A stretch of DNA of 64,000 bases from Nitzschia sp. DOCU1 (lineage: Eukaryota; Bacillariophyta; Bacillariophyceae; Bacillariales; Bacillariaceae), in assembly GCA_951394045.1 (NCBI GenBank), contig OX595989.1:2480001-2544000 (forward strand), in the 5' to 3' direction. Within the stretch, counting starts at the first letter, position 1. Every line of letters starts with the position of its first letter. The position numbers and the translations under genes are program-made. The notes beneath the pieces were generated by a model, which ran no database searches, was not told the DNA's origin, and was given only the letters and a program-made list of their open reading frames with translations. Below, in pieces: positions 40,769 to 52,820 of this stretch.

Positions 40769-41812
40769 TTAAGCGCCGCCCATCCCACCAAAAGTTTGAA
40801 CCAGCCTATCAACCTTCTGTTTGTATTCTTCTGCCTTTGCGGGGTCGGCTGGTATTCCGTCGTCTCCGTTCTCGTACATGACAGCGAGGTTAAAACAACT
40901 CGGTGCGTGAGAGCCTGTGGCACATCCAGCCAGGAGGAGTTGCTCCGCTCGTTTTGGATCTCTTGGAATATAATCTTCATCCTCCTTCCGCGATCGGTCG
41001 TCCTCATTTGTTCGCTTTGCTACAGGCTCTTCTCCCGTCATTTCCTTCGCAGTAGCATTGCGAGCTTGCCGACTGATTTTGTCGCCGCGAAGCAGCATTG
41101 TCGCCAAAGTAAAACAAGAGATCGAATCACCTGTATCGCACACCTTTTGATACAAGTCCATCGCTTTATAAGGATCATACGGCATGCCCTTTCCCAACGC
41201 TCCGGGAGGAGCCAGTAACATTTTGGCCTGAATGTTGCAAGCACCTCCGTGGCCAGCCCGACACGCTCGATCAAAAATTTCGTAGGCTCTTTTGCGATCG
41301 GCCTGGACCCCACCTTTCCCCGTCATTAGAACTTTTGCCATGTTGAAACAGCCTGGAGGATATGCCTTTGTACCATCTACTTCCTTGCCGTTTGGAGATT
41401 TATCTTTGAAGGGTCTGAAACACACATTTTCGAACAGATCAAATGCTTCTTTGTGCTATACGCGAGAACCCACGAATGGTCACGATTAGATTTTCAATTG
41501 CGATGGGTCTTCCAAGAACGGCCACGAGAATTCACTTACCCTTCGTTCAAACATACTTATATATTCCGCGGTGGCAAAACATGCTACCATGGGTCCTTTG
41601 CCATTGTCGCAGGCTTGCAAGTAGTCGTCCACTTGTTGCCGACTTTCTTCGTCAATGATCGATGGGAGCTCGGCTTGAAGTTTGTCAATTTCATCGTATT
41701 CGTGACCCGTTGGATCGGGGAAAAGTGGTCCGTCGTCGCCATCCATGGTATCATTTGGCTTTGAATTTGACGACGAGAAGGAACCCCCGCCACGAGACTG
41801 TCCTTGGCCCAT
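40769..41812 (-). CDS. COA7: COA7-like Sel1-repeat protein with a possible myristoylation site
   Basis: Two exons, 41540-41812 and 40769-41455, with an 84-nt GTAAGT...TAG intron; the join reads MFERR-HKEAFDLFENVC. The 319-residue product has Sel1/TPR-like helical repeats with a regular cysteine pattern (PPGCFNMAKVLM, GGACNIQAKMLL, SISCFTLATMLL, PSCFNLAVMYENG), the pattern of human COA7. COA7 acts in the mitochondrial intermembrane space in cytochrome-c oxidase assembly and binds haem; cysteine pairs stabilise its repeats. The N-terminus here is MGQGQSRGG, a possible N-myristoylation signal and not a mitochondrial presequence. COA7 itself is imported without a classical presequence. A charged insert (KRTNEDDRSRKEDED) interrupts the repeats. 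Confidence 0.72.
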
Positions 41813-42513
41813 TGTATCGGAATTAACCAAAAATCGCGTATTGGCTCCACGTGGTAAAAAGAGAGAGACCCTTGCCGTCTACCACCACACAATCTTCGGA
41901 AAGGAAAAAAGACAATTTGACCCAATGGTGCCCACTCTGTAGTCGACCTTCTTATAACGATGGAGTCCAGGATGGAAAAGTAGTGTGCCGACTAATCACT
42001 AAACAAAGTCAGAGATGGACTCTTGGGCATCGGCATTCGTCGTGATTGATGATGAGTCAGGAGTCGTCAATGGGTTTGTTCTTGGGGGTGGATCTTTGCA
42101 GTACTTCCCCCATTCCTCTTTTCTTCGAAAATTCCCTCCAATGCCACGTCATCCAAAAAGAAAAAGGGTCCGAAAGTTGAAGGTTGGCGGACAGAGCCCA
42201 AAGGCACCCGGTTGTTGAAGTCCAAAGACATGCCGCCAAAACGTTCGGTTTCGTTTAGAAGAATCTTGCCGTTGGCCTTAGTACTGATTCTACGCACCTT
42301 CCTTTGCCCAAGCCGGTGGACTACACGTAGCTCGTGAGAACCACTGAGAATGGCGGGTGATTTGCCGGTGGTTCGTTCGAGCTCTTTCTTCGCCGCATGG
42401 AGGAATGTCGGCCCCAGCAGCTTTTTATTTTATTTCTTTTCCCATTTCGACTCCAAGACCTTAGTAGCCCTTTCCGGCTTTCTTTCTCTCTTTCTATTTT
42501 TCAAAAACAAACA
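41813..42513. other. Divergent intergenic region (COA7-like / glutamyl-tRNA reductase)
   Basis: A 701 bp region between head-to-head starts. Just before the HemA ATG the sequence is pyrimidine-rich (CTTTCTTTCTCTCTTTC at about 42475-42500). No gene is supported. Confidence 0.4.
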
Positions 42514-44237
42514 ATGAAGTTCGGAGCATCAATAGTGATGGCAGCCTTGGCTTCTGCCGGAATCCAGTCGATTGAGGGATTCGCACCTGCAGTGGTGCAG
42601 CAAAGCAGAAAGGCTGCCGTCTCGGCATCGTCGAACATGCTGCACATGGTGGCAACCAATGAAGTCGTCGAGGGGGAAGTGAGGCCACGAAAGACCCGAG
42701 AGGTGAGTCAGTTGTTTGCCGGGGTTTATGTTTGGGGTACCGATCAAATTCGCTCACTCCTTTTTGAACTGCTTTCTTTTCAGGAACGTTTGGCGTTTGC
42801 GTCGAAAGGTCTTCAAGTCCACTGCGTCGGTCTTTCCATTCACCACGCAGATGTTGAAGTCCGTGAGAAGCTAGCCATTGCGGAAGCTGACTGGAATGAT
42901 GCCTCCAACGATATTTGTGCTAGTGGTGATGTGGCGGAAGCTGCTGTTCTCAGTACCTGCAACCGCTTTGAAGTTTACTACGCTGCTTCCGATGCCAGGG
43001 CGGCCATGGCAAGTGTTACCAAATATCTTGCGGATCGCTCTGGTCTTCCTGTTTCGACTCTTCGCAAAAATCTGTTTATGCTTTCGGGAGACGATGCCGT
43101 TTGGCATATCATGCGTGTAGCTGGTGGACTGGATTCCTTGATTGTGGGAGAGGGGCAAATTCTATCGCAAGTTCGTCAGTGCCACTTGCACTCGATTGAA
43201 GAAGATGGTTGTGGAGGAAAAGTCTTGTCGCGCATGCTCAATAATGCCGTTGCTGCCGGAAAGCGGGTTCGATCCGAGACTGCCATCTCCAAGGGATCAG
43301 TCAGTATCTCGTCGGCCGCTGTCGAGCTCAGCGAGATGCTCTCCATGCAGGATTTGAACTTGCCATTTTCCGAAGCTCGTTTGGCGGTCGTAGGAGCCGG
43401 CAAGATGACCCGCCTTCTGATTACTCACTTGGCTTCTCGAGGACTGGAAAAGATCACTATTGTTAACCGATCGGTTGGCCGACCACAGGAGTTGCAAGAA
43501 CAATTCCCAGATGTTGATATTGAGATTAAGCTTATGGACGACCTGTGGGACGTCGTCGGACGATCGGACATTGTGTACACTGCTACCTCTTGCGTCGACT
43601 ATGTTATCGACGAACAAAAGATGGAAGAAAATGGCCTTGCGAGTGGTCGCCCAATCATGCTTGTCGATATTTCCGTGCCTCGCAACGTCGGTGAAGACTG
43701 CAACAATGTAAGTCTGTTCTGTTGTCGTCGAACGATCAATTATATTCTTTTCACCAGACTCACAATATTTGCCCCCTTTCCTACCAGATACCAAATGTCG
43801 TCGCCTACAACGTTGATGACCTGAAGGCAGTTGTTGCCAAAAACACTGCCATGCGTCAAAGGGAAATGATCGAAGCTGAGAACCTGCTTCGCGAGGAGGC
43901 TGCCCAGTTTTGTGCTTGGCGTGAATCCCTTTCGGCCATTCCTACCATCAACCAGCTACAGGAGCGCGCCAATATCTACCGCGAGGAGGAACTTGAAAGA
44001 TGCACACGAAAACTTGCCAACGCAAACTTGACGGAGAAAGAATTGGAGGCCGTCGAACGACTATCCAGGGGAATTGTTAATAAGCTACTCCACGGGCCCA
44101 TGGCTCATTTGCGAAAGACGGAATCAATCGAGGGAAAACAACAAACATTGAAGGAATTGAACGCCATGTTCCGACTAGAGGAGGAATCAAATGGGCGGGG
44201 AAGAAAATCCAACGGAGCCGCTCGCCGCCGATCATAA
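42514..44237 (+). CDS. HEMA: Glutamyl-tRNA reductase, plastid-targeted
   Basis: Three exons: 42514-42702, 42784-43707 and 43788-44237; introns of 81 and 80 nt (GTGAGT...CAG, GTAAGT...CAG). The 520-residue enzyme starts with a signal peptide ending at SIEG-FAP, the diatom plastid junction with Phe, so import into the complex plastid is expected. It has the catalytic STCNRFEVYYA (Cys122), the GGLDSLIVGEGQILSQV block, a NADPH-binding VVGAGKM motif, and the C-terminal dimerisation helices. GluTR reduces glutamyl-tRNA(Glu) to glutamate-1-semialdehyde, the first committed step of haem and chlorophyll synthesis. The first intron has a length divisible by three and no stop codon, so a retained form would add 27 residues just before the catalytic domain. 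Confidence 0.96.
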
Positions 44238-44375
44238 TTCGTTTCAGAGACCTCTCATCACACCCGGCTCAGGACCTTTCTGAGTACCACGCAATAGAAG
44301 ATGTACACTACAACTGATTTTAACATAAATCTCACGACAAACTGGTCTAATGTTTGACTATCTTTTGTTAACAAG

Positions 44376-46180
44376 CTAATAGGAAGGCCTTCCTCTTCCA
44401 CGACTTTCCACCGAAGGGGAATCCTCGACGATCTCATCGGACTGGTCATTTGGGTCGATGCCCCTTACTGTCTTTTCCAGCCGATCCAGTGCCCGTTGCA
44501 CGTCCGTGCTCATCGGGTTGAGGGCCAAAGCAGCATGGAACGACGCAATAGCATCCTTATAGTTCTCGCTGAGCATATAAATTTCTCCCAGGCGACTTTG
44601 CAGGACATCTTGGCCGTGCAAAGTCGTATTGGCCTCTGTCAGACCTTCGATTCCTCTACGCAATAGCTCGATACAAGTCTCGTAATCCTTTTCGTGGGCA
44701 TGTATAGTCACCAACGCCATGAGTGGTCTCAGTGCGCCAGGATCCAGGGCCAGGGCTTTTCGAAGCGCCCGCTTCGCCTTGTCCATTCCCTCCATGCTAT
44801 CTGCCCCCATTTGGCCCTGTGCCAAGGCCAAGCCCACTAGGGTCACAGCTCTCGGATCCCGTGGAGCGGCGGAAATAGCTTCTTTTGCCGCACAAATAGC
44901 TTCCTTGTATTTGCCAGCTGCCAAATACGAGTCGACTAGGCCTTCATAGCTAACCACGTCCCGAACGATTTCGTTGGACCGAAAGAATGAAACTGCGGCA
45001 TGTTCCGGTCGATTGTCCGCCAAGAGAATAGCTCCTCGTAATCGGTGGGCAAAGGCATGGCGCTGATCCAAAGTGATGGCCTTCTCGACAAAGGCCAAGG
45101 CCTTCTCATGGTCATTTCTGGATTCATGATAGAGCGCCAGGGTCGACCAGGCTTCAGGGCGTTTGTCATCAATCTCCAAGAGCGTGGAAGCCAGTTGATT
45201 TAACTCATCCAGACTGTTCTGACGAGCAAGGATTTGCCCATACTGATCCATGCAGTCAATGTTAGTGTGTTCCACTTTTCGTACCTTTGCAAACGTACGA
45301 GCCGCCCCTTCTTCGTCGTTCATTTGATGCTGGTATTACAGAAGAACGATCAAGTTGAGGAAAAAGGCAATAGGAGTGATGTCGTCATTTTTTCTCTCCA
45401 GAAACTCACCTGTAACGTAGCAATCTTTAGCAACAAATAGACATTGTTTGGGAAATCTCGTTCCAGCTTGGTAAACTGCTGAAGCGCCATTGCATTCTGA
45501 TGTCTATGTGTGGCATAGTGAGCTCCAACGAGCTCGTGAACGGCGGATGTCATCAACGACGACGACACGTCATTGTAATTTCCATCCGACTCGCTCTTCT
45601 TTCGGGCAAGCCCCGTGCTAATGGCATCCAAAACAAGCTGCTTTTCTGCCCCCAGCACTGCCAGCCACTCAATGGCCTCGAGGCAAAAAGGATTCAGCAA
45701 CAGACTCTCAAAGAAACACTCACAAGCGCTGCTGGTTCGCCCACTAGCGAGATAGAGATTTCCCAGCAACATGTGCATTGTTAAATTGCGATCTGATCTT
45801 TGAATACGTTCTAGCACCGAACTCGCTTCCACGACATTTCCGAGTGCCTGGAGGCATTGCGCCTCCTTGAGCCGATACTTGTTGGCATACGAATGCTGCG
45901 ACGACACGGAAACTCCGCTCACAAAGGCGTACTGAATGCGACGATAATAGGAAATCGCCCGATTGTATTGCTGAGTTGCATGAGCGCACTCACCCAAGAA
46001 CGACCAGGCAACGCGGGCATCACGACCTTCTTGCTCGGCCCTGGAGAGCTCCATGCGGGCCAGAATTTCACAGCTTTTGTACTGCTTGTCTTGTAGAAGT
46101 TTGTAACATTCTTCTTGCAGTGGCGTCAGGTCGGGCTGAGCGCTGATACCGGGCGCAACAGCAGCAGCTGACATTGTCAT
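44376..46180 (-). CDS. APC7: APC7-like TPR subunit of the anaphase-promoting complex
   Basis: Two exons, 45410-46180 and 44376-45329, with an 80-nt GTGAGT...CAG intron; the join reads [14 protein letters not shown]. The 574-residue protein consists almost entirely of TPR helices, near the length of animal/plant APC7. APC7-like segments are [29 protein letters not shown], the [19 protein letters not shown] stretch, [15 protein letters not shown] (near 330) and [17 protein letters not shown]. The C-terminal repeats end with [21 protein letters not shown] and [11 protein letters not shown]. Two Mets at 46180 and 46174 (MTMSAAAV) are possible starts. The cell-cycle role in ubiquitin-ligase architecture follows from the family. 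It converges tail-to-tail on HEMA with a 138 bp spacer. Confidence 0.85.
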
Positions 46181-46586
46181 GGTGCCGATAGTACCGTCGT
46201 TTATCGGTAAAAGTGTGAGAAGGAAGAAGTTAAACGAGAGATCAAAAATGGACAGCGTGTGTGATGAAAGTGGAACGGAGAGGTGAGCTCTGCCGTATGA
46301 AAAATTCAAACGAGAGCTCGATCAACCGAACTCGTGTAGACGGACACACGGACAGAAGTCGGAAGAAGTACTGACCACGTTTGGTCGGGTGAGTCCGATA
46401 ATTTTCTCTTTCGGTCCGTATTATCTTCCCCGTGTAGCATAGCAGACCGAGACTGCTATCGCCGGTAGCTAGGATCTCCTCACTCCTACGATGCTATTAG
46501 TAGTAGAGCCCACGAGTGTGCTCTGCGTGGGCCGATCATAGGTCGGCCTCGATCTTGAGTTGTAGACCAGGCGATTGACGATGAGA
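46181..46586. other. Intergenic region upstream of APC7 / downstream of the long PPR gene
   Basis: A 406 bp spacer between two minus-strand genes. A short AGTAGTAG-type run lies near 46498-46507. No gene. Confidence 0.35.
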
Positions 46587-49500
46587 CTATTTGATGTTCT
46601 TATTCTGGGAAACCTTACCTCGCGGCACAACTTTCCGACCTCTGCCATTGGAATCCTTAGCCTTGCCACCTGATTTATCTGCTGGTCGTTTGTGTGATTT
46701 TCGCCATTCCATAGGAAGGTGCGCCAGCTCTATTCGTTCTTTTATGGATCGCGTATCGCCAGACTTTGGTGCTTCCAGGCTAGCAATGACTTTTCTCATC
46801 ACCTTGTTAAACAACTCATCCGACGCAGCCTCCTTGAAGCGTTGTAGAATAAAGTCACTCATCAAGCCAAACTCGCAACACGTCGTAAATGCCCGCTCCA
46901 GGTGCTCTTCCTTAAGCTTGGCGTCTACTTTCAGCCGCCGACATGCCTGAACAAACCAGCCAAATGTGACTCCGGAAGGGGTGACTTGGCCGCGAATCAG
47001 CTCGTTCAAGGTCTTCACAGCAATCTGAAAGGCGCGATCGTCGTCCTCTTTGTTGCCGTTTGTGAACGCACAAGCATTCATGATGATGGAGTGCGGGTAA
47101 TCATTGGAAGGAAAAGTAACTTTGCCTTGCTTCATTCGTTCCCTCATCCGACAGAAAACTCCATAGGCTTGTTCTACCTTGTGGATAGCATTTACTTTGG
47201 ACCAGCCCGTCATGACCAAGGCATAGGATCTTGCGTTGGGTTGGACTGAACTCTCCCCTTCGTCTGCTTTGGTTTCCATGTCACCGAGGAGGGCGCTCGC
47301 GCGATGCCCGGCGTCATCTCGACCACAGCACGACCAGGCGTAGAGGACAGCGTTTAGCACGCCAGTGTTGACTTTCAAGTTGTCCACATGGTATTTTTGT
47401 TGGAGCTTCCTCATAGTGCGCACAAGCCGTTCTGCAGTGTCCCCGGCATCGGGGTGGTTGTAGTCAGCGTATGCTTCGATCACAGTGGTGAAAGCTTTAA
47501 CGCTCGGGGCCAGTTCCTTTTGCCCCGACTGAAACATTGAAATGAGTCGGTTCAACATATACTCGGCGCGGTAGGGAGCGTCTGGCATCTTCTTCATTCT
47601 TCCATAGTGGGCAATGATGTGAGTGAAGGATCGATAATCAGGTTTGACTTCGGGAAAGTCTTCGGAAAATTCAAAGAATCGGTCCAAAATCGATTCTGCC
47701 CTTAGTCCAGAGTCTCGTTTGTACTCCCTGGAAAAGCCATTAATAACACAATTAAAGGAAAACGAATCAGGAACAGCCCCTTTGTCGCCTTTCCTCGCCA
47801 GAGCAAGCATATGGTAAAGAAGTTGTTCCGCCTTGTCGGTATCACCGGCTCGGCACAGCGCATCCAGGCAAGCATTGTATGTTCTCACGTTTGGTCTGAT
47901 ATTTTTCACACCAGCACGATCTTTTTCCTTCATCGATGACAGAATCTCCACCACTCGAGGGGCGGCACGCTTCTGAGCCGATCGGGACCATGCTGCGCAA
48001 ACAACGGTGTAGTGATAAACATCGGGATGGTCATCCAATTCTCCCTTTTCGTAGAGCTCTTCCATAAGTCTTAGAATGTCGTCGGCGCGCTGAATGGCAG
48101 AAGGTTTCCCCATGCGGTGGTACATTGATAGAATGGAAGTGAAGGAATATGCATCTGGCTTCACATGCGCCGCGCCCTGCTTATGAAGCTCGAACATGTG
48201 ATTTAATACATGTTCTGCTCTTTCAGCAGAATCGTCTTGATCAGATCTTGATAATGCTTGAAGAATGGCGTTCCACGATCGAGTGTTGGGTGTGACGGAA
48301 GCGTCTCCATGCTTGGCATACTCCTCCATCCTCGCCACAATCTTTATCACCCGTGATACAGCATCTGGAAGACGAGTTTTTGCAATCGCAGTCAATACCA
48401 CGTTAAAGGATTCAAGATCCAGAGATACGGCTGGTGGCGCAGCACTGGAAATTTCCTCGCGTCGTTTTGCTTCCTTCCGTGCCCTTTCCTCCATTCGTTC
48501 CAAATTGCGTTCTGCAAGCTCGGCTCCGTAGACGGCATCCGGGCACCTGACACAAGCCAAGATAGCCAGAGCGTAGGTCAATCGATCCGGTTCAATATCG
48601 TAGCCACCGTCAAAGTCAGGTCGTTCTATTTTGGCAAGCATCTCATTGGCTTTCTCGGCGGCCAATCTTGTTCGTTGCCGACTGTATGCAACCAGCACCG
48701 AATTGTAGTTCACACAGTTTGGTTTGGCGAATACATCACCATTTTTGTACAAGTTGATCATTCGCTCCAAAACGTCGAGGCAACGATCGGCAGCATCTGG
48801 CCTTCCAGATCGCGCATACACATTTTGAAGGGCCGAATATGTGTATACATTTCTCTGCACTCCTAATTCGTCCATCATTTCAAATATCTCTTCGGCCCTT
48901 TCGACCGAACCACGAGATTCTGATTTCGCATACACGTCCAGCAATGTAGAGAATGTCAAAACATCGGGCTTAACTTCGTCTCCGTCCCAATGGACCATGT
49001 CGTTAAAAATCTTCTCCGCCATTTCCACTGCCTTTGGATCCAACGTTTTACTCCACGCGTTTAGTACTGTGTTGAAAGATAGGGTCGACGGAGCGATTTT
49101 GGAATCCTTTGTGATTTTGTATAACTCAATCATTCCATCATGAATCTGCTGCGCCCGTTGGGCACCTTGAATCTCGCCACTTTTTGCCCAGGCGTCAATG
49201 GCCTGACGTTCGCCACCAAAGAATAGTTAACGAGTCAGTCTCAATCTTCGTCACATCTGCTATACTGTCCAGTCCATCCAGAAACTTACAATTGTATACA
49301 TTCGAGTCGTCATGTGAATGTCCGTATTTCCCGCTCTCATATCATCGACCAGTCGTTTTAGTAATTTTTCCACCGACATGGCCGCATCGACGGACCGCCG
49401 GCGAACCCAGGCCGCCATGATTCCGACGACGGATTCCACATCGTCCTCGCTCAGGCTGCCCAATTCGAGATTGGATATTTCTTCCGTAGCTTCTTCAAGC

Positions 49501-49868
49501 CAGTTTTCTTGACGTGAAAAACTCCCTGGGTACCACCCATCTTGCTCTTCCTCGCCACCACCCCCGACTTGCGAGAGTGGCGACGCCAGAAAGGAATCCG
49601 AAAAGTCGTCTTCCCCGTCCTCATCGTCAATGTCTTCAAATTCTGCCAGTAACGATGGGGCTTCGTCATCTTCGTAGACTGTACTCTGTAGTCTCGTCAA
49701 AACCACTCCTCCAAGTCCCCTTTGCACCATACGGCCAGAATCACGAGTCGTCACCGTCCTGGTTGCCATTGACGACGATAGGGCATGAATGAGCCCCAAC
49801 TTGGCAAACGTGGCCAGGACTCCTAGGCCAACGAGGAGCAGGCGATGCAGCCATCGCAGTCGTCTCAT
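46587..49868 (-). CDS. Long pentatricopeptide-repeat (PPR) protein, organelle-targeted
   Basis: Two exons, 49290-49868 and 46587-49202, with an 87-nt GTAAGT...CAG intron; the join reads MYTI-AIDAWAKSGE. The 1,064-residue product starts MRRLRWLHRLLLVGLGVLATFAKLG, a hydrophobic targeting segment. The frame runs further upstream, but this is the first Met that gives a sensible targeting sequence. An acidic region (about 70-110) precedes a long array of PPR-like repeats typified by SFNTVLNAWSKT, TFSTLLDVYAKS, SWNAILQALSRS and SYALVMTGWSKV. The repeats are the long W-containing form common in diatom PPR proteins. A basic tail (KRPADKSGGKAKDSNGRGRK) ends the protein. PPR proteins bind organellar RNA; the target and the organelle cannot be told. 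Confidence 0.88.
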
Positions 49869-50367
49869 ATTCCTTCTACCGTTATCGGTTATATTCCAAC
49901 CTGCTGCACATTGCAAGGACTTTGTTGTACAATGAAAGGATGGATCGATGGAATAAGGACACAAAGTGTATCCAAATGCTTCTTTCTGTTCCTCGTCAAA
50001 ACGTCACATCTCGTTCCGTCCACTCGTCGCGCAGTGGCGGACCTGATCGAAACTAGGGCATAATGAAGGGTTCCCCCTTTTATCTTCGTTCTCCCCAACA
50101 ACAGACAGTGGAAACTTCTTCCGCCGTTATTTGGGATGGAATTTGAAAATTGGCGCAAGCGCGCCGGTACCTACAACTGCAGACCCGTCAACTCACTTTT
50201 TCCCGGGCTTTCCATCCAAACCGTCAAAAGTGAAAAGCGACGCCGAATGGGAATGAATCTCACACTTTCGCGACTATCGGTACATGCTGTCGTCCTTCCA
50301 CTTGTGTGCTTGACAACGACGAAAAAAGTCCCATAGAATAAACAGCTGAAACCTCCTTTTGTTGAAG
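49869..50367. other. Divergent intergenic region (long PPR / unknown 774-residue protein)
   Basis: A 499 bp region between head-to-head starts. Antisense short frames are unconvincing; no repeat or RNA gene is seen. Confidence 0.4.
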
Positions 50368-52762
50368 ATGTCACTGTCAATGTCCATGTCTGCAGCGAGC
50401 AGTCTGCTGACGGATGGGGGACAGAGCGAAATAGAAGAGGGACCGAATAATGGAACGGTGATCTCGGAACATAGCGCATCTTCCAACCGTGTCATGGTGG
50501 AACAAATCTTTCCTCAGCATGATGGACGCCAGCAAACGGTGTGTCTACTTCCCGAGTCTGGCACGACGTTATTGAGTTCGCCGCTTAAAGGACATTGTTG
50601 TACCGCCAAAATCTACACTGTCAATCTCCGAAAAAAGACGTTCAGTCAGTCGACAGAAGCAGAGTTGTCCGCATTCTTGAGTGAAATCGACCAGAACGGC
50701 AATCACCTTGTGGAACTCTGCTGCAATCCAGGTGACTCAAATGACAACAACAAGGCAAGGTCGTACTTTCGATTTGAATTCGAAGATGAGATTCGAAAAG
50801 TTCAACTCCTCCCCTTGCCTATTAGCACGAGTCTGCGACGAGAGACGACGTGTGATTCCTATACTACGACTTTTCACCAGACCATTGGAGTACTTTTGGT
50901 TGTAGTTTCGAAACGTGCTGGCGTGTCGGTACATTCCATTGTCTTGGCAAGAAAATCGACGGGTGATCCATTTCACATGTCGGAATTTTTAAAGGCCACC
51001 CGAGGGACAGTAGAAGATACGGGCCCTACCATTGAGATTTCAGCATATTTGGATAATACAAGAGACGAGGATGGAAGGGCTCTGGCTCCACCGGATCCGG
51101 TCTTGTATGTGGCAATTTTGCCTATCAATCCTTTGGCTCGATCACATCGGATGGATGCGCTCGCTTGCCCCATGGTCAATCATAAATCTGCACTCTTTCG
51201 CTTCGGTACTCGAGGACCTACTCGCGCGCTGAAACGATCCTTGGTTCTGATAGGTAAATTCGTTGATAGCTTGGGGGTGACTGGGTGGAATTTTTTGGAT
51301 ACTTACCGCCTTGCTCCCTGTAGGAGTCGGTTGTGCAAAGGGAGTGTCGATTGTGGCAAAACGAAATGGAAGCGGCTTCCCCTCGTGCACCCTGGCCGCA
51401 TTATTTGGACTAGAGATGAAAATTGTTAGGTTGCCGTCTCTTGATAGATGGACCAAACAGGTACTGAAGCCGGAGGATATTTCGACGGTCCAGTTTAGCG
51501 AACAAGGACTTGGAACACCGTCGATGGTGGTGCCAATGATAGGCGAAAACCACTTCACGCATCTTCTACCGGTAAAATTTGCAGTCTTTTGTGGCGCAAA
51601 AGAGCCCTCCGATGACGATGTCTCGACCGCACCGCAAACCTCTTCGTTCTCTACAATGCCTTCAGACGCCTCACTGTCCTCTGCTGCGTCAAAGGGGCGC
51701 GGTCCGCCCCCGCAATGGACTGCAGCGGAAACGAGAAATGCCGTCCTTCGAGCACGTCGAGATATCATGAGCAACGTGCTCGCTACGTTGCACGGTGAAA
51801 ACGCTGTACAAAAGAGTTTGCATTCGCAGCCTAATTTCAGTGAAATGGCGTTGCAGACACCCAAAGGCAAAACACTGCTTTCATCAGACGAGTCTACGAT
51901 TTCAGACGAGAACCTTTTTGATATTACGATTCCCTCTCCGGATACTGCCATCCTAGATATGAGTGGAAAATGGATGAGTAGAAACCTTTCAGAGTCATCA
52001 TCATCAGGATCAGTTCTAGCTGGATTGGGATATGCTGACCAGGATGACGATTCTACCGTCATGACGTTTCGAAGCAAGGAACGGCTTTTCCATGCTCCCT
52101 CTCCTGAAGAGACAGAGTCGCAAAGTTCTGCCTATATTGCGATTATATCGTTGTCCGAGAAATCCAGGGATGGTTCGTCCAATACAGTGACGACAAAGGT
52201 GCATCGCATCCCTACAAGCTTTCCGGTCTCCTTTGAATGCATCTGCATGAAAAGTACTACCACAAAACTTCTTTTGGCGGCACAGGCTAGCTCTTCATTG
52301 GATGCCCATGTACTGAGTATTCCGATGGAACGAGGTGAACCCACTGTCGAAGTTGCAAACTTGGAGCCTTTGCAGATTGCTCAAGCCCACAGAAATCAAC
52401 ATGAAAGCCATGTCAAAGGTTTGGATCTGGAAACTACTCCTGATGGTGGAATTCTGATTCGGGTGATAGGCACAAGGCCCACAAGTCATGGACCAGTAGG
52501 ATCGGATAGACTGTCCAGCTTTTTCGTGAATATCGAGACTTCAAGTGCATGTCAAACAGTGAACAAGGAAGCCGACACTTCAATTGTGGGCTCCGTGAAT
52601 GACACTTTGGTGGTGGAGAAACTGGAAAATATAATGCGGGCACTGCTGAGATTTGAATCCAATGTTGACGACAGGCTCAACCTCATCGAGAAACGCATGG
52701 AGGAGAATTCGATTCGGCTTTCACGGCTAGAAATGAAAGCTGCGACTAGATTTGAAATATAG
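50368..52762 (+). CDS. Unknown conserved-looking protein with a C-terminal coiled coil
   Basis: Two exons, 50368-51253 and 51324-52762, with a 70-nt GTAAAT...TAG intron; the join reads LVLI-GVGCAKG. The ATG at 50368 is the first in the frame (two TTG/AAG codons lie before it), giving 774 residues. The N-terminal half is beta-rich with alternating hydrophobic strands (RAGVSVHSIVLAR, VLYVAILPINPLA, RALKRSLVLIGVG, GVSIVAKRNGSG), which could be a propeller-like fold. A central region is Ser/Asp-rich and probably disordered; more beta sequence follows (YIAIISL, KLLLAAQ). The last ~45 residues form a heptad-type coiled coil (LENIMRALLRF ... RLNLIEKRMEENSIRL). I recognise no family. No signal peptide or membrane segment. 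Confidence 0.7.
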
Positions 52763-52820
52763 AGATTAAAAATCAGATACATAAACGGAAAGATATATAA
52801 CGAAATCCTTTCTCCTATTG

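Noticed and set aside
40739..41218. Plus-strand 159-codon open frame
   Set aside because: Antisense to the COA7-like gene, which has regular Sel1 repeats.
46469..46669. Minus-strand 66-codon frame past the PPR stop
   Set aside because: It is in another frame from the PPR protein and overlaps its 3' end; no evidence of coding.
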